This document shows positions 1 through 8,359 of a DNA stretch of 64,000 nucleotides, one piece after another (position 1 is the first letter of the stretch; every line of letters starts with the position of its first letter). Source of the stretch: Streptomyces collinus Tu 365 (GTDB lineage Bacteria > Actinomycetota > Actinomycetes > Streptomycetales > Streptomycetaceae); the NCBI RefSeq assembly GCF_000444875.1, contig NC_021985.1, positions 3,109,535 through 3,173,534 on the forward strand. The letters run 5' to 3'. The notes beneath the pieces were generated by a model, which was given only the letters and a program-made list of their open reading frames with translations, was not told the DNA's origin and ran no database searches. A program made the position numbers and the translations under genes.

Positions 1-540
1 GGCCTCGGCGACGGTCACCGCGTTCGCGTCCTTCTCCGAGAGCAGCGGCTCCCCGGTGAGCCACTTGGCCCACGGCAGGCCCAGCTCCGGGTCGAGCGCC
101 CGCAGGTCGAGCTGCGTGCCCGGCACGTACTCCGTGGAGCAGAGGTAGCTGATGCAGGTGTCGTCGGTGAGCGCGACGAAGCCGTGCGCCAGGCCCTCCG
201 CCACGAACACCGCCCGCCCGCTGCGGGCGTCCAGCACGGTGCAGTCGTACGTCCCGAAGGTGGGCGAGCCCACCCGCACGTCGACCACCACGTCGAGCAG
301 CACCCCGCGCACGCAGCTGACCAGCTTGGCCTGCCCCGGCGGGATGGCCACGCCGTGCAGCCCGCGGATCGTGTTGCGGGCCGACGCCGAGTAGTTGACC
401 TGCCGGGGCAGGAAGGAGTGTCCGGTCTCGGCTTCGAGCCGGTCGTACCGGTAGGACTCGTGGAAGCTGCCGCGCGGGTCCGGCAGCAGCCTCGGCATGA
501 TGCGGTACGCGTCCGGCACAGCGGTCTCTTCGATCCTCAT
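1..540 (-). CDS. NDP-4-keto-6-deoxyhexose 3,5-epimerase (RmlC-like), 3' end outside window
   Basis: The 180 codons present start MRIEETAVPD and run to the window edge without a stop, so only the last few dozen residues of a roughly 200-residue cupin epimerase are missing. RmlC-family signatures are visible: the DPRGSFHE segment, the RQVNYSASARNTIRGLH region with the catalytic-loop His, KLVSCVRGVLLDVVVDVR, and the later GLAHGFVALTDD. The family inverts C3 and/or C5 of a dTDP-4-keto-6-deoxyhexose, turning D- into L-sugars. It is divergent from the 4-ketoreductase and next to four other deoxysugar genes, so a secondary-metabolite sugar is more likely than cell-wall rhamnose. No good ribosome site precedes the ATG at 540; the start rests on family alignment. 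Whether it epimerises C3, C5 or both cannot be told from sequence. Confidence 0.9.
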   Translation of the reverse strand, partial: MRIEETAVPDAYRIMPRLLPDPRGSFHESYRYDRLEAETGHSFLPRQVNYSASARNTIRGLHGVAIPPGQAKLVSCVRGVLLDVVVDVRVGSPTFGTYDCTVLDARSGRAVFVAEGLAHGFVALTDDTCISYLCSTEYVPGTQLDLRALDPELGLPWAKWLTGEPLLSEKDANAVTVAEA

Positions 541-662
541 GCCGCGGCACGGTAGGGGCCCCTACTCGATTCTCGGTGGCGCCGGGGGCGACGGGTCCAG
601 CCGTGCCCTAGCGGGACCCGCCACAGTGCCGCCCTCCACTGACGACTGGGAAGGCGGGGACG
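541..662. promoter_or_regulatory. divergent promoter region with a 14-bp perfect palindrome
   Basis: This 122-bp gap separates the 3,5-epimerase (leftward) from the 4-ketoreductase (rightward), so it must carry promoters for both. A perfect palindrome, GTAGGGGCCCCTAC, lies at 552-565, 12-25 bp upstream of the epimerase start, where an operator or 5'-UTR hairpin would be expected. No convincing -10/-35 pair is visible, which is common for Streptomyces promoters. A regulator-binding role is inference. Confidence 0.45.
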
Positions 663-1610
663 GTGTCGGCGATCGATCGACGGTCACAGGACGGGCGCGC
701 GGTACTGGTGCTGGGCGCCTCGGGGTTCGTGGGCGGGCACGTGTGCCGCGCCTTCGCGGCGGCGGGCTGGCGGGTGGCGGGCGTGGCCCGTACGGCCCGG
801 TCCGCGGCCCTCCCGTACGAGATCCACGAGCTCGACCTGGTGCGGGCCGAACCCGCCCGTATCGCGGAGCTGGTCCGGCGCCACCACGCCGACGTGGTCG
901 TGAACGCGGCCGGCGCGGTCTGGGGCGTCACCGAGGACGAGATGGACCTGGGCAACCGGGACCTGGTGCGGCGCCTGGTGGAGGCCGGGCCGCCTCGGCT
1001 GATCCAGCTGGGCTCGGTGCACGAGTACGGTCCGGTGTCGCGCACCGCGATCACCGAGACCACCCCGACGGCGCCCGTCACCCCCTACGGCCGGTCGAAA
1101 CTGGCCGGGGCGCGGGCCCTGCTCGACTCCGGCGCCGACGGGCTCGTCCTGCGCGTGTCGAACGTGTCGGGCCCCGGTACCTCCCCGCTCAGCCTGCTGG
1201 GCATGGTCGCCGCGCACCTGGCGTCCGGGTCCGCCGAGCCCCTGCGGCTCGCGCCGCTGCTCGCCCACCGGGACTTCGTGGACGTGCGGGACGTCGCCGA
1301 CGCGGTGGTGCGCGCCGCGGCCTCCGGGGCGACCGGACGGGTCGTCAACATCGGCGGCGGCGCGGCGGTATCGGTGCGTGACCTGGTCGGCCGCATGGCC
1401 TCGGCGGACGGTCGCGGCGTCCGGATCGTGGAGGCTCCCGTCGCGGGCGGCCGGCCCCCGGAGGCCGAGTGGCAGCGCATGGACGTCACCCTCGCCCGCA
1501 CCCTGCTCGGCTGGCAGCCCCGCACCGGCCTCGACGAGTCGCTGCACGACCTGTTGTCCAGTGCCGTTCGAGCAGCGGCGCCCACGATGTCCGCATCGGC
1601 CCACCGCTGA
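663..1610 (+). CDS. NDP-4-keto-6-deoxyhexose 4-ketoreductase (extended SDR)
   Basis: A 315-residue NAD(P)-dependent epimerase/dehydratase-family protein starting with GTG. The Rossmann motif GASGFVGGH sits at about residues 18-26, and the SDR catalytic pair appears in SVHEYGPVS...[10 protein letters not shown] (Tyr-x3-Lys in YGRSK). In deoxysugar clusters such proteins (UrdZ3, EryBIV types) reduce the C4 ketone as the last step before glycosyl transfer, which fits its place beside a 3,5-epimerase and deoxygenation genes. Product stereochemistry at C4 cannot be deduced. The next gene begins 38 bp downstream, so it likely heads the rightward operon. Confidence 0.85.
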   Translation: MSAIDRRSQDGRAVLVLGASGFVGGHVCRAFAAAGWRVAGVARTARSAALPYEIHELDLVRAEPARIAELVRRHHADVVVNAAGAVWGVTEDEMDLGNRDLVRRLVEAGPPRLIQLGSVHEYGPVSRTAITETTPTAPVTPYGRSKLAGARALLDSGADGLVLRVSNVSGPGTSPLSLLGMVAAHLASGSAEPLRLAPLLAHRDFVDVRDVADAVVRAAASGATGRVVNIGGGAAVSVRDLVGRMASADGRGVRIVEAPVAGGRPPEAEWQRMDVTLARTLLGWQPRTGLDESLHDLLSSAVRAAAPTMSASAHR

Positions 1611-1648
1611 CGGCCACGTGCCGGACTCTCCAGGGAGGCAGGACCAAG

Positions 1649-2950
1649 ATGAGTGACACGAAGGCACGGATACTGAGTCAGGTGCGCGACTACCACCTGG
1701 AGAAGGAGTCGTCGCAGGTCTTCCGTCCCGGCGTCGACGAGATCTGGCCGTCCGGCGCGGTGCTCGGCCCCGAGGACCGGGCCGCCCTCGTGGAGGCGGC
1801 CCTCGACATGAAGATCGCGGCCGGCACCCACTCCCGCCGGTTCGAGTCGCGCTTCGCCCGCTACATGAAGCACCGCAAGGCGCATCTGGTGAACTCCGGC
1901 TCGTCGGCGAACCTGCTCGCCCTGTCGGCCCTCACCTCACCGCATCTGGAGGACCGCCGGCTCCGGCCCGGCGACGAGGTCGTCACGGTCGCCGCCGGCT
2001 TCCCCACGACCGTCAACCCGATCATCCAGAACGGCCTCGTGCCCGTCTTCGTCGACGTCGAGCTGAAGACGTACAACACCACGGCCGAGCGCATCAAGGC
2101 CGCGGTCGGCCCGAAGACCCGCGCCATCATGATCGCGCACGCGCTCGGCAACCCCTTCGAGGTCGCCGACGTCGCGCGCATCGCCGAGGAGAACGGCCTC
2201 TTCCTCATCGAGGACAACTGCGACGCCGTCGGCTCCCTGCACGACGGCCGGCTCACCGGCACCTTCGGTGACCTGACGACCGTCAGCTTCTACCCGGCGC
2301 ACCACCTCACCATGGGCGAGGGCGGCTGCGTGCTCACCTCGAACCTCGCGCTCGCCCGGATCGTCGAGTCGATGCGGGACTGGGGCCGCGACTGCTGGTG
2401 CGAGCCCGGCGAGAACAACCGCTGCTTCAAGCGGTTCGAGTACCAGCTGGGCAGCCTGCCGGCCGGGTACGACCACAAGTACATCTACTCGCACGTGGGC
2501 TACAACCTGAAGGCCACCGACCTGCAGGCCGCACTCGGGCTGACCCAGCTGGCCAAGGTCGACGCGTTCACCGCCGCCCGCCGTCACAACTGGAGCCGGC
2601 TGCGCGAGGGCCTGGACGGCGCCCCGCACCTGATCCTGCCGGAGGCCACGCTGAACAGCGAGCCCAGCTGGTTCGGGTTCGTGATCACGGTCGCCCCCGA
2701 CGCGCCGTTCACCCGCAAGGAGCTGGTGGACTTCCTGGAGGCCCGCAAGATCGGCACCCGCAACCTGTTCGCGGGCAACCTCACCCGGCAGCCCGCCTAC
2801 CAGGACGTGCCGCACCGGGTGGTCGGCGACCTCACCAACTCGGACATCATCACCGAGCAGACCTTCTGGATCGGCGTCTATCCCGGCCTCACCGACGAGA
2901 TGACCGACTACATGGTCGCGTCCGTCCGTGAGTTCCTCGCCGGCCGGTGA
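1649..2950 (+). CDS. NDP-4-keto-6-deoxyhexose 3-dehydratase (E1/SpnQ/UrdQ type)
   Basis: A 433-residue aminotransferase-fold protein. The start at 1649 is preceded by GGGAGGCAGGA; the frame stays open further upstream, but that part overlaps the previous gene. The aminotransferase Lys that normally binds PLP is replaced by His in [14 protein letters not shown] (about residue 220), the hallmark of the RfbH/AscC/SpnQ class that removes the C3 hydroxyl using PMP and an iron-sulfur centre. Cysteines such as those in [11 protein letters not shown] are candidate cluster ligands. The enzyme needs a reductase partner, not seen here; many Streptomyces members use cellular ferredoxin/flavodoxin reductases. 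It provides the 3-deoxygenation needed for 2,3,6-trideoxyhexoses. Confidence 0.92.
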   Translation: MSDTKARILSQVRDYHLEKESSQVFRPGVDEIWPSGAVLGPEDRAALVEAALDMKIAAGTHSRRFESRFARYMKHRKAHLVNSGSSANLLALSALTSPHLEDRRLRPGDEVVTVAAGFPTTVNPIIQNGLVPVFVDVELKTYNTTAERIKAAVGPKTRAIMIAHALGNPFEVADVARIAEENGLFLIEDNCDAVGSLHDGRLTGTFGDLTTVSFYPAHHLTMGEGGCVLTSNLALARIVESMRDWGRDCWCEPGENNRCFKRFEYQLGSLPAGYDHKYIYSHVGYNLKATDLQAALGLTQLAKVDAFTAARRHNWSRLREGLDGAPHLILPEATLNSEPSWFGFVITVAPDAPFTRKELVDFLEARKIGTRNLFAGNLTRQPAYQDVPHRVVGDLTNSDIITEQTFWIGVYPGLTDEMTDYMVASVREFLAGR

Positions 2951-3029
2951 CACCCGGAGCCGTCCGCTCCCGCACCCGCCGCTCCTCCGCGTTGCACAGC
3001 CCCTCACGTCCTTGACAAGGAGAGACCCC

Positions 3030-4523
3030 ATGTCGTCGATACTCATGGAGTTGACGCGCCCGCCGTCCGTGGTCCAGCCTCGCGAGCCGGCCTCGGTGGC
3101 CGACCGGATAGCGGCGTCCGCGGCGGCCACGGCGGGACGCATGACCACCGGCGCCTTCCACGACTGGTTCGCCGGCCGCGGGAAGGCGGGCCGCTTCAGC
3201 GTCGAGCGCATCCCCTTCTCGAAGCTGCGCGGCTGGTCCTTCGAGCCGGACACCGGCAACCTGGTGCACGCGAGCGGCCGCTTCTTCAGCGTCGAGGGCC
3301 TGCACGTCACCGCCGACGACGGCCCGCACCGGGAGTGGTACCAGCCGATCATCAAGCAGCCCGAGGTCGGCATCCTGGGCATCCTGGTCAAGGAGTTCGA
3401 CGGCGTCCTGCACTTCCTGATGCAGGCCAAGATGGAGCCGGGCAACCGCAACCTGCTCCAGCTCTCCCCCACCGTGCAGGCCACCCGCAGCAACTACACC
3501 AAGGTCCACAAGGGCACGGACGTCAAGTACATCCAGTACTTCACCGGTCCCGAGCGCGGCCGGGTCCTCGCCGACGTGCTGCAGTCCGAGCACGGCTCGT
3601 GGTTCTTCCACAAGAGCAACCGCAACATGATCGTCGAGGTGGACGGCGACGTCCCGCTCGACGAGGACTTCTGCTGGCTCACCCTCGGCCAGCTCAACGA
3701 GCTGCTGCACCACGACAACCTGGTCAACATGGACTCGCGGACGGTGCTGGCCTGCCTGCCGGCGTACCGTCCCGAGCCGCCCGCCGGGGACGGCTTCGCG
3801 CACGCCCTCGCCCGCTCCCGCGACCCGCAGGCCGGCGCGCTGCTCACCGACGTGGACCTGCTGTCCTGGTTCACCTCCGAGCGTTCCCGCTACGACGTCC
3901 GGGCCGAGCGCATCCCGCTCGCGGAGGTGCCCGGCTGGACCCGCGACGAGGCCCGGATCGGCAAGGACGACGGCCGCTGGTTCGACGTCGTCGCCGTCGA
4001 GGTGCAGGCCGGCAACCGCGAGGTCACCAGCTGGACCCAGCCGCTGATCGAGCCGTCCAGCCGGGGCATCGCGGCCTTCCTCACCCGCTCCTTCGGCGGC
4101 GTCCTGCACGTCCTGGCCAACGCGAAGGTCGAGGGCGGCTTCCTCGACACCGTGGAGCTCGCGCCGACCGTGCAGGCCTCGCCGGACAACTTCGCGGGGA
4201 TCCCGGTCCGGCCGCCCTTCCTCGACCTGGTGCTCTCCGCCGCCCCGGACCGCATCCGCTACGACGCCGTCCACTCCGAGGAGGGCGGCCGCTTCCTCTA
4301 CGCCGAGAACCGCTACCTGGTCATCGAGGCGGACGAGTCCGAGGCGCCGATGCTGCCGCCCGCCGGCTACCAGTGGGTGACGGTCGGCCAGCTCTCCGAA
4401 CTGGTCAAGCACGGCCACTACGTCAACGTGCAGGCCAGGACCCTGCTCGCCTGCCTGAACGCGATGTCCCCGACCACGGACGCCGCCGGACCCGACTCCC
4501 TGGGAACCCGATCACATGACTGA
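3030..4523 (+). CDS. NDP-4-keto-6-deoxyglucose 2,3-dehydratase (EvaA/UrdS/TylX3 family)
   Basis: A 497-residue protein with an AAGGAGAG site just upstream of the ATG at 3030. It shows the internal duplication typical of the family: two halves of about 220 residues, each with an R-x-E-R-I-P/PL segment, WxQPxIxxx...GI.AFL..F.GVLH, LAPTVQA and a QL.EL..H..xVN...R..LACL ending. The family removes the 2-hydroxyl from dTDP-4-keto-6-deoxyglucose, giving an unstable 3,4-diketo intermediate that the adjacent 3-ketoreductase reduces. Its stop overlaps the next start by 8 bp, which suggests translational coupling, sensible for handing over an unstable intermediate. Confidence 0.93.
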   Translation: MSSILMELTRPPSVVQPREPASVADRIAASAAATAGRMTTGAFHDWFAGRGKAGRFSVERIPFSKLRGWSFEPDTGNLVHASGRFFSVEGLHVTADDGPHREWYQPIIKQPEVGILGILVKEFDGVLHFLMQAKMEPGNRNLLQLSPTVQATRSNYTKVHKGTDVKYIQYFTGPERGRVLADVLQSEHGSWFFHKSNRNMIVEVDGDVPLDEDFCWLTLGQLNELLHHDNLVNMDSRTVLACLPAYRPEPPAGDGFAHALARSRDPQAGALLTDVDLLSWFTSERSRYDVRAERIPLAEVPGWTRDEARIGKDDGRWFDVVAVEVQAGNREVTSWTQPLIEPSSRGIAAFLTRSFGGVLHVLANAKVEGGFLDTVELAPTVQASPDNFAGIPVRPPFLDLVLSAAPDRIRYDAVHSEEGGRFLYAENRYLVIEADESEAPMLPPAGYQWVTVGQLSELVKHGHYVNVQARTLLACLNAMSPTTDAAGPDSLGTRSHD

Positions 4524-5493
4524 ACGTCCGCTGCGCGTCGCCGTCCTCGGCACCGCGGACATCGCCCGCCGCCGTGTCCTGCCCGCCCTCTCGGCGGATC
4601 CGGACGTGGAGCTGACCGCCGTGGCGAGCCGGAGCGGCGAGCGGGCGCGGGAGGTGGCGGGCCCCTACGGCTGCGCGGCGGTCACGTCGTACGAGGCGGT
4701 CCTGGACCGGCCCGACGTGGACGCCGTCTACGTCCCGCTGCCCGTCTCCCTGCACGCCGAGTGGGCGCGCCGCGCGCTCGCCGCGGGCAAGCACGTCCTC
4801 GCGGAGAAGCCGCTCACCGCGCACGCGCACACCACCGCCGAACTCCTCGGGCTGGCCCGCGCGGCGGGGCTGGCCCTGATGGAGAACGTCATGTTCGTCC
4901 ACCATCCGCAGCACGCGGTGGTGCGCGAACTCGTCGCCGCCGGGACGATCGGCGAACTGCGCGCGTTCAGCGCGGTGTTCGCCGTTCCGCCGCTGCCGGC
5001 CGGCAACATCCGCCACCGGCCCGAACTCGGCGGCGGCGCCCTGCTCGACATCGGCTACTACCCGGTCCGGGCGGCCCTGCACTTCCTCGGCTCCGGCCTC
5101 GACGTGGTCGGTGCGGCCCTGGAGCACTCGGCCGGCTCGGCGGTGGAGACGTCCGGCGCGGTCCTCGTGCGGACCCCGAAGGGCGTGCTCGGACAGCTCG
5201 CCTTCGGCATGGAGCACGCGTACCGGTCGGCGTACGAACTCTGGGGCAGCGAAGGCCGGATCCGCGTCGAGAGCGCGTTCACCCCGCCCGCCGGCCACAG
5301 CCCGACGGTGTGGGTGACGGACGGCGCCGGATCGCGCGAGCTGTCCCTCGCGCCGCACGACCAGGTGGCCGCGACCGTGCGGGCGTTCGTCGAGGCCGCC
5401 CGCTCCGGCGGGGTCGGCGACGCCGCCGCGGCGGAGTGCCTGGAACAGGCCACGCTCCTGGACGCGGTACGGACGCGGGCGGCACGGCAATGA
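4516..5493 (+). CDS. NDP-hexose 3-ketoreductase (Gfo/Idh/MocA family)
   Basis: A 325-residue Gfo/Idh/MocA oxidoreductase. The N-terminal dinucleotide-binding fold begins RVAVLGTADIARR, followed by VDAVYVPLPVSLHAEW and the family motif AGKHVLAEKPL (EKP Lys about residue 98). The C-terminal substrate domain includes GGGALLDIGYYPV. KijD10/TylC1/SpnN-type relatives reduce the 3-ketone left by the 2,3-dehydratase, giving the 2-deoxy-4-keto sugar. The 8-bp overlap with the 2,3-dehydratase supports that pairing. The axial or equatorial outcome at C3 cannot be assigned, and is lost anyway if the 3-dehydratase acts next. Confidence 0.88.
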   Translation: MTERPLRVAVLGTADIARRRVLPALSADPDVELTAVASRSGERAREVAGPYGCAAVTSYEAVLDRPDVDAVYVPLPVSLHAEWARRALAAGKHVLAEKPLTAHAHTTAELLGLARAAGLALMENVMFVHHPQHAVVRELVAAGTIGELRAFSAVFAVPPLPAGNIRHRPELGGGALLDIGYYPVRAALHFLGSGLDVVGAALEHSAGSAVETSGAVLVRTPKGVLGQLAFGMEHAYRSAYELWGSEGRIRVESAFTPPAGHSPTVWVTDGAGSRELSLAPHDQVAATVRAFVEAARSGGVGDAAAAECLEQATLLDAVRTRAARQ

Positions 5494-5542
5494 CCTGGTT
5501 CGCGGCCTCGGCCCAGGCGGACCCAGGAGGGACGGAGGAACG

Positions 5543-7105
5543 ATGAGTACGACGGCGACCACCGCCGCGAGGGTGGCCGAGCTGCACGGGATCCGTGCGC
5601 AGGCTCTGGCGGGCCCCGGCGGGAAGGCGACCGAGGCGCAGCACGCCAAGGGCAAGCTGACGGCTCGGGAGCGCATCGAGCTGCTCCTGGACCCGGGCTC
5701 CTTCCAGGAGGTCGAGCAGCTGCGCCGGCACCGGGCGACCGGGTTCGGCCTGGAGGCGAAGAAGCCGTACACCGATGGTGTGATCACCGGCTGGGGCACG
5801 GTCGAGGGCCGCACGGTCTTCGTGTACGCGCACGACTTCCGGATCTTCGGTGGCGCGCTGGGCGAGGCCCACGCCACCAAGATCCACAAGATCATGGACA
5901 TGGCCATCGCGGCCGGTGCCCCGCTGGTCTCCCTCAACGACGGCGCCGGCGCCCGCATCCAGGAGGGCGTCTCCGCCCTCGCCGGCTACGGCGGCATCTT
6001 CCAGCGCAACACGAAGGCCTCGGGTGTCATCCCGCAGATCTCCGTGATGCTCGGCCCGTGCGCCGGCGGCGCGGCCTACAGCCCGGCGCTGACCGACTTC
6101 GTGTTCATGGTCCGCGAGACCTCGCAGATGTTCATCACCGGCCCCGACGTCGTCAAGGCCGTCACCGGCGAGGAGATCACCCAGAACGGCCTGGGCGGCG
6201 CCGACGTCCACGCCGAGACCTCCGGCGTGTGCCACTTCGCCTACGACGACGAGGAGACCTGCATCGCCGAGGTGCGCTACCTCCTCTCGCTGCTGCCCCA
6301 GAACAACCGCGAGGCCCCTCCGGTCGGAGCGACCGGCGATCCGGCCGAACGGCGCACCGAGGCCCTGCTCGACCTGGTCCCGGCGGACGGCAACCGGCCC
6401 TACGACATGCGCCGTGTGATCGAGGAGATCGTCGACAACGGCGAGTACCTGGAGATCCACGAGCGGTGGTCGGCCAACGTGCTGTGCGCACTGGCCCGCC
6501 TCGACGGCCATGTCGTCGGCCTGGTCGCGAACCAGCCCCAGTCCCTCGCCGGAGTGCTGGACATCGGGGCGAGCGAGAAGGCGGCCCGCTTCGTGCAGTT
6601 CTGCGACGCCTTCAACATCCCGCTGATCACGCTGGTCGACGTCCCGGGCTTCCTCCCCGGCGTGGACCAGGAGCACGGCGGCATCATCCGGCACGGCGCC
6701 AAGCTCCTCTACGCCTACTGCAACGCGACCGTGCCCCGCATCTCGCTGATCCTGCGCAAGGCCTATGGCGGTGCCTACATCGTCATGGACTCCCAGTCGA
6801 TCGGCGCCGACCTGACGCTGGCGTGGCCGACGAACGAGATCGCGGTCATGGGCGCGGAGGGCGCGGCCAACGTGATCTTCCGCCGCGACATCGCCGCCTC
6901 GGCCACCCCGGAAGCGGTCCGCGAACAGAAGATCAAGGAGTACCGCTCGGAGCTGATGCACCCGTACTACGCGGCCGAACGCGGTCTGGTCGACGACGTC
7001 GTCGACCCCGCCGAGACCCGTGCGGTGCTCTCCTCCGCCCTGGCGATGCTCCGCACCAAACACGCCGACCTGCCCGCCCGCAAGCACGGCAACCAGCCTC
7101 AGTGA
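5543..7105 (+). CDS. acyl-CoA carboxylase carboxyltransferase (beta) subunit, acetyl-CoA type
   Basis: A 520-residue biotin-dependent carboxyltransferase of the PccB/AccB family, with an N-terminal crotonase-fold half (GGALGEAHATKIHKIMDMA, oxyanion Gly pairs in GPCAGGAAYSPAL) and a C-terminal half (DVPGFLPGVDQEHGGIIRHG). The residue corresponding to position 422 of characterised Streptomyces subunits is Ile413 in GGAYIVMDS. Ile there goes with acetyl-CoA as well as propionyl-CoA use, Asp with propionyl-CoA only. A GGAGGAACG site precedes the start. Next to an epsilon subunit and deoxysugar genes, it probably provides malonyl-CoA to a polyketide synthase. The biotinylated alpha subunit is not in the window and is probably shared with primary metabolism. 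Confidence 0.93.
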   Translation: MSTTATTAARVAELHGIRAQALAGPGGKATEAQHAKGKLTARERIELLLDPGSFQEVEQLRRHRATGFGLEAKKPYTDGVITGWGTVEGRTVFVYAHDFRIFGGALGEAHATKIHKIMDMAIAAGAPLVSLNDGAGARIQEGVSALAGYGGIFQRNTKASGVIPQISVMLGPCAGGAAYSPALTDFVFMVRETSQMFITGPDVVKAVTGEEITQNGLGGADVHAETSGVCHFAYDDEETCIAEVRYLLSLLPQNNREAPPVGATGDPAERRTEALLDLVPADGNRPYDMRRVIEEIVDNGEYLEIHERWSANVLCALARLDGHVVGLVANQPQSLAGVLDIGASEKAARFVQFCDAFNIPLITLVDVPGFLPGVDQEHGGIIRHGAKLLYAYCNATVPRISLILRKAYGGAYIVMDSQSIGADLTLAWPTNEIAVMGAEGAANVIFRRDIAASATPEAVREQKIKEYRSELMHPYYAAERGLVDDVVDPAETRAVLSSALAMLRTKHADLPARKHGNQPQ

Positions 7106-7139
7106 GGCACACCCCGCAGCCCCTCGCGAAGGAGACCGT

Positions 7140-7334
7140 ATGTCACCCACCCCGTCCGGCGAACCACTGTTCCGCGTGGTCCGCGGCACCGCCGACGAGT
7201 CCGAACTCGCCGCCCTCGCCGTCGTCCTCCTCGCCCTGAACTCCCCCGAGCCGATGCCCGCCCCGGTCACGCCGCTCGCGGCCTGGCGCCGCCCGGCCTA
7301 CACCCATCCGACCAGCTGGCGGGAAGCCGCCTGA
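7140..7334 (+). CDS. acyl-CoA carboxylase epsilon subunit
   Basis: A 64-residue protein starting at 7140 with a GAAGGAGACC site. The N-terminal FRVVRGTADESELAALAVV region and the Trp/Pro-rich C-terminus (AAWRRPAYTHPTSW) match the AccE/PccE family of small actinobacterial subunits. These stabilise the alpha-beta carboxylase complex and stimulate its activity. It lies 34 bp after the beta subunit and ends the rightward operon just before a strong hairpin. The call rests on size, position and the FRVVRG pattern. Confidence 0.88.
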   Translation: MSPTPSGEPLFRVVRGTADESELAALAVVLLALNSPEPMPAPVTPLAAWRRPAYTHPTSWREAA

Positions 7335-7339
7335 CCCGT

Positions 7340-7388
7340 CCGGCCGGTCCGGCACGGGCCCTCCCGGGCCGCGTGCCGGACCGGCCGG
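7340..7388. terminator. bidirectional intrinsic terminator hairpin
   Basis: Perfect 17-bp inverted repeats (7340-7356 and 7372-7388, arms CCGGCCGGTCCGGCACG and its complement) lie between the convergent carboxylase and N-acetyltransferase genes. There is no T-run, as is usual in Streptomyces, but stem length and position support bidirectional termination. Confidence 0.75.
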
Positions 7389-7390
7389 GC

Positions 7391-8248
7391 TCACGTGGTC
7401 CGCGCCCCGGCCTGATCGCGGCTCCGCACGGCCGGGACCCCGTCGAGCTCGATCCCGAACCGGTCCCGGTACACCGTGAGCACCTCCTCGTCCGTGCCCA
7501 GCTCCCGCGCCTCCTTCCGGCCGCCGGGCGCCGTCGTCGTCAGCGTCCGCCCGGCGAGGGTGATCCGCCCGCCGTCCTCCGTCACCCGCGAGCAGACCAG
7601 CGAGCGGGTGAAGTGGGACCGCGGCGAGGTGCTGTGCCACCAGGCGCCCGCCGCGAAGTCCCCGAGAGCGCGCGGCCGCGTCTCCAGCCGGTACTGCGGC
7701 CTGCCGTCCCGCTCGACGTCCAGGTCCGCGCCGTCGGCCGGGTCCCCCTCCCCGCCGCCGACCACCCCGGCGTCGTCGGGACCGGCCTGCGCCACCCGGA
7801 ACACCCCGCCGGGGTCCGGCTGCTCCCCGCGCTCCGCGAAGGCCAGCGGCCAGTGACTGTGCGCCCCGAACCCGACGTCGGCCAGCCAGTCACCGCCGTC
7901 CGCCGTCCGCACCCGCAGCGCGAGGTGGTCGTAGGGGATGCCGAGCCGCCCTCCGTCCCCGTGGACCCGCGCCGCGAGCAGCCGGACCTCGTAGCCGAGG
8001 GAGGTCAGCAACGCCCCGAACGCGCCGTTGAGTTCGTAGCAGAAACCGCCCCGCCGCCCCTCGACCACCTTGTCCAGCAGCCGCTTTTCCTCCAGCACGA
8101 TCTCCTCTCCGAGGTGGATGGACAGGTTCTCGAAGGGCACGGTCAGCAGATGGCGCAGGTGCAGGTCGCGCAGGGGCTCGGTGGTGGGGCGCTGCGGGCG
8201 GGTGGCACCGAGCCGGCGGAGATAGGCGTCTGCCTGTGCTGAGTTCAT
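7391..8248 (-). CDS. arylamine N-acetyltransferase
   Basis: A 285-residue protein from MNSAQADAYL. The cysteine-protease-like NAT triad is visible at the expected positions: Cys70 in RRGGFCYELN, His108 in PYDHLALRV and Asp124 in LADVGFGAH. Family enzymes move acetyl groups from acetyl-CoA to arylamines or hydrazines; some relatives (amide synthases) close macrolactams in ansamycin clusters. Normal length and a generic sequence favour an ordinary NAT. It sits between the sugar cluster and comEC, facing the cluster, so it could belong to either. An open reading extension to 8296 exists but adds non-conserved sequence. Confidence 0.9.
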   Translation of the reverse strand: MNSAQADAYLRRLGATRPQRPTTEPLRDLHLRHLLTVPFENLSIHLGEEIVLEEKRLLDKVVEGRRGGFCYELNGAFGALLTSLGYEVRLLAARVHGDGGRLGIPYDHLALRVRTADGGDWLADVGFGAHSHWPLAFAERGEQPDPGGVFRVAQAGPDDAGVVGGGEGDPADGADLDVERDGRPQYRLETRPRALGDFAAGAWWHSTSPRSHFTRSLVCSRVTEDGGRITLAGRTLTTTAPGGRKEARELGTDEEVLTVYRDRFGIELDGVPAVRSRDQAGARTT

Positions 8249-8322
8249 GCTCCCAGTCTCGGCGAACGCTCGGCGCGTCGGTGGCACTCGTGGCACTGGG
8301 TGGTCCCGGGTGCGGCCCCGGG

Positions 8323-8358
8323 CTCGGGGCCGGCCGCGGGCTCGGGGCCGGCCGCGGG
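8323..8358. repeat. 18-bp tandem repeat, two copies, after comEC
   Basis: Two adjacent perfect copies of CTCGGGGCCGGCCGCGGG (8323-8340, 8341-8358) lie just beyond the comEC stop. Each contains the palindromic core GGCCGGCC, so the pair could fold and may help end comEC transcription. This is the point where the core block gives way to the NAT and sugar cluster. Confidence 0.6.
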
Positions 8359-8359
8359 C

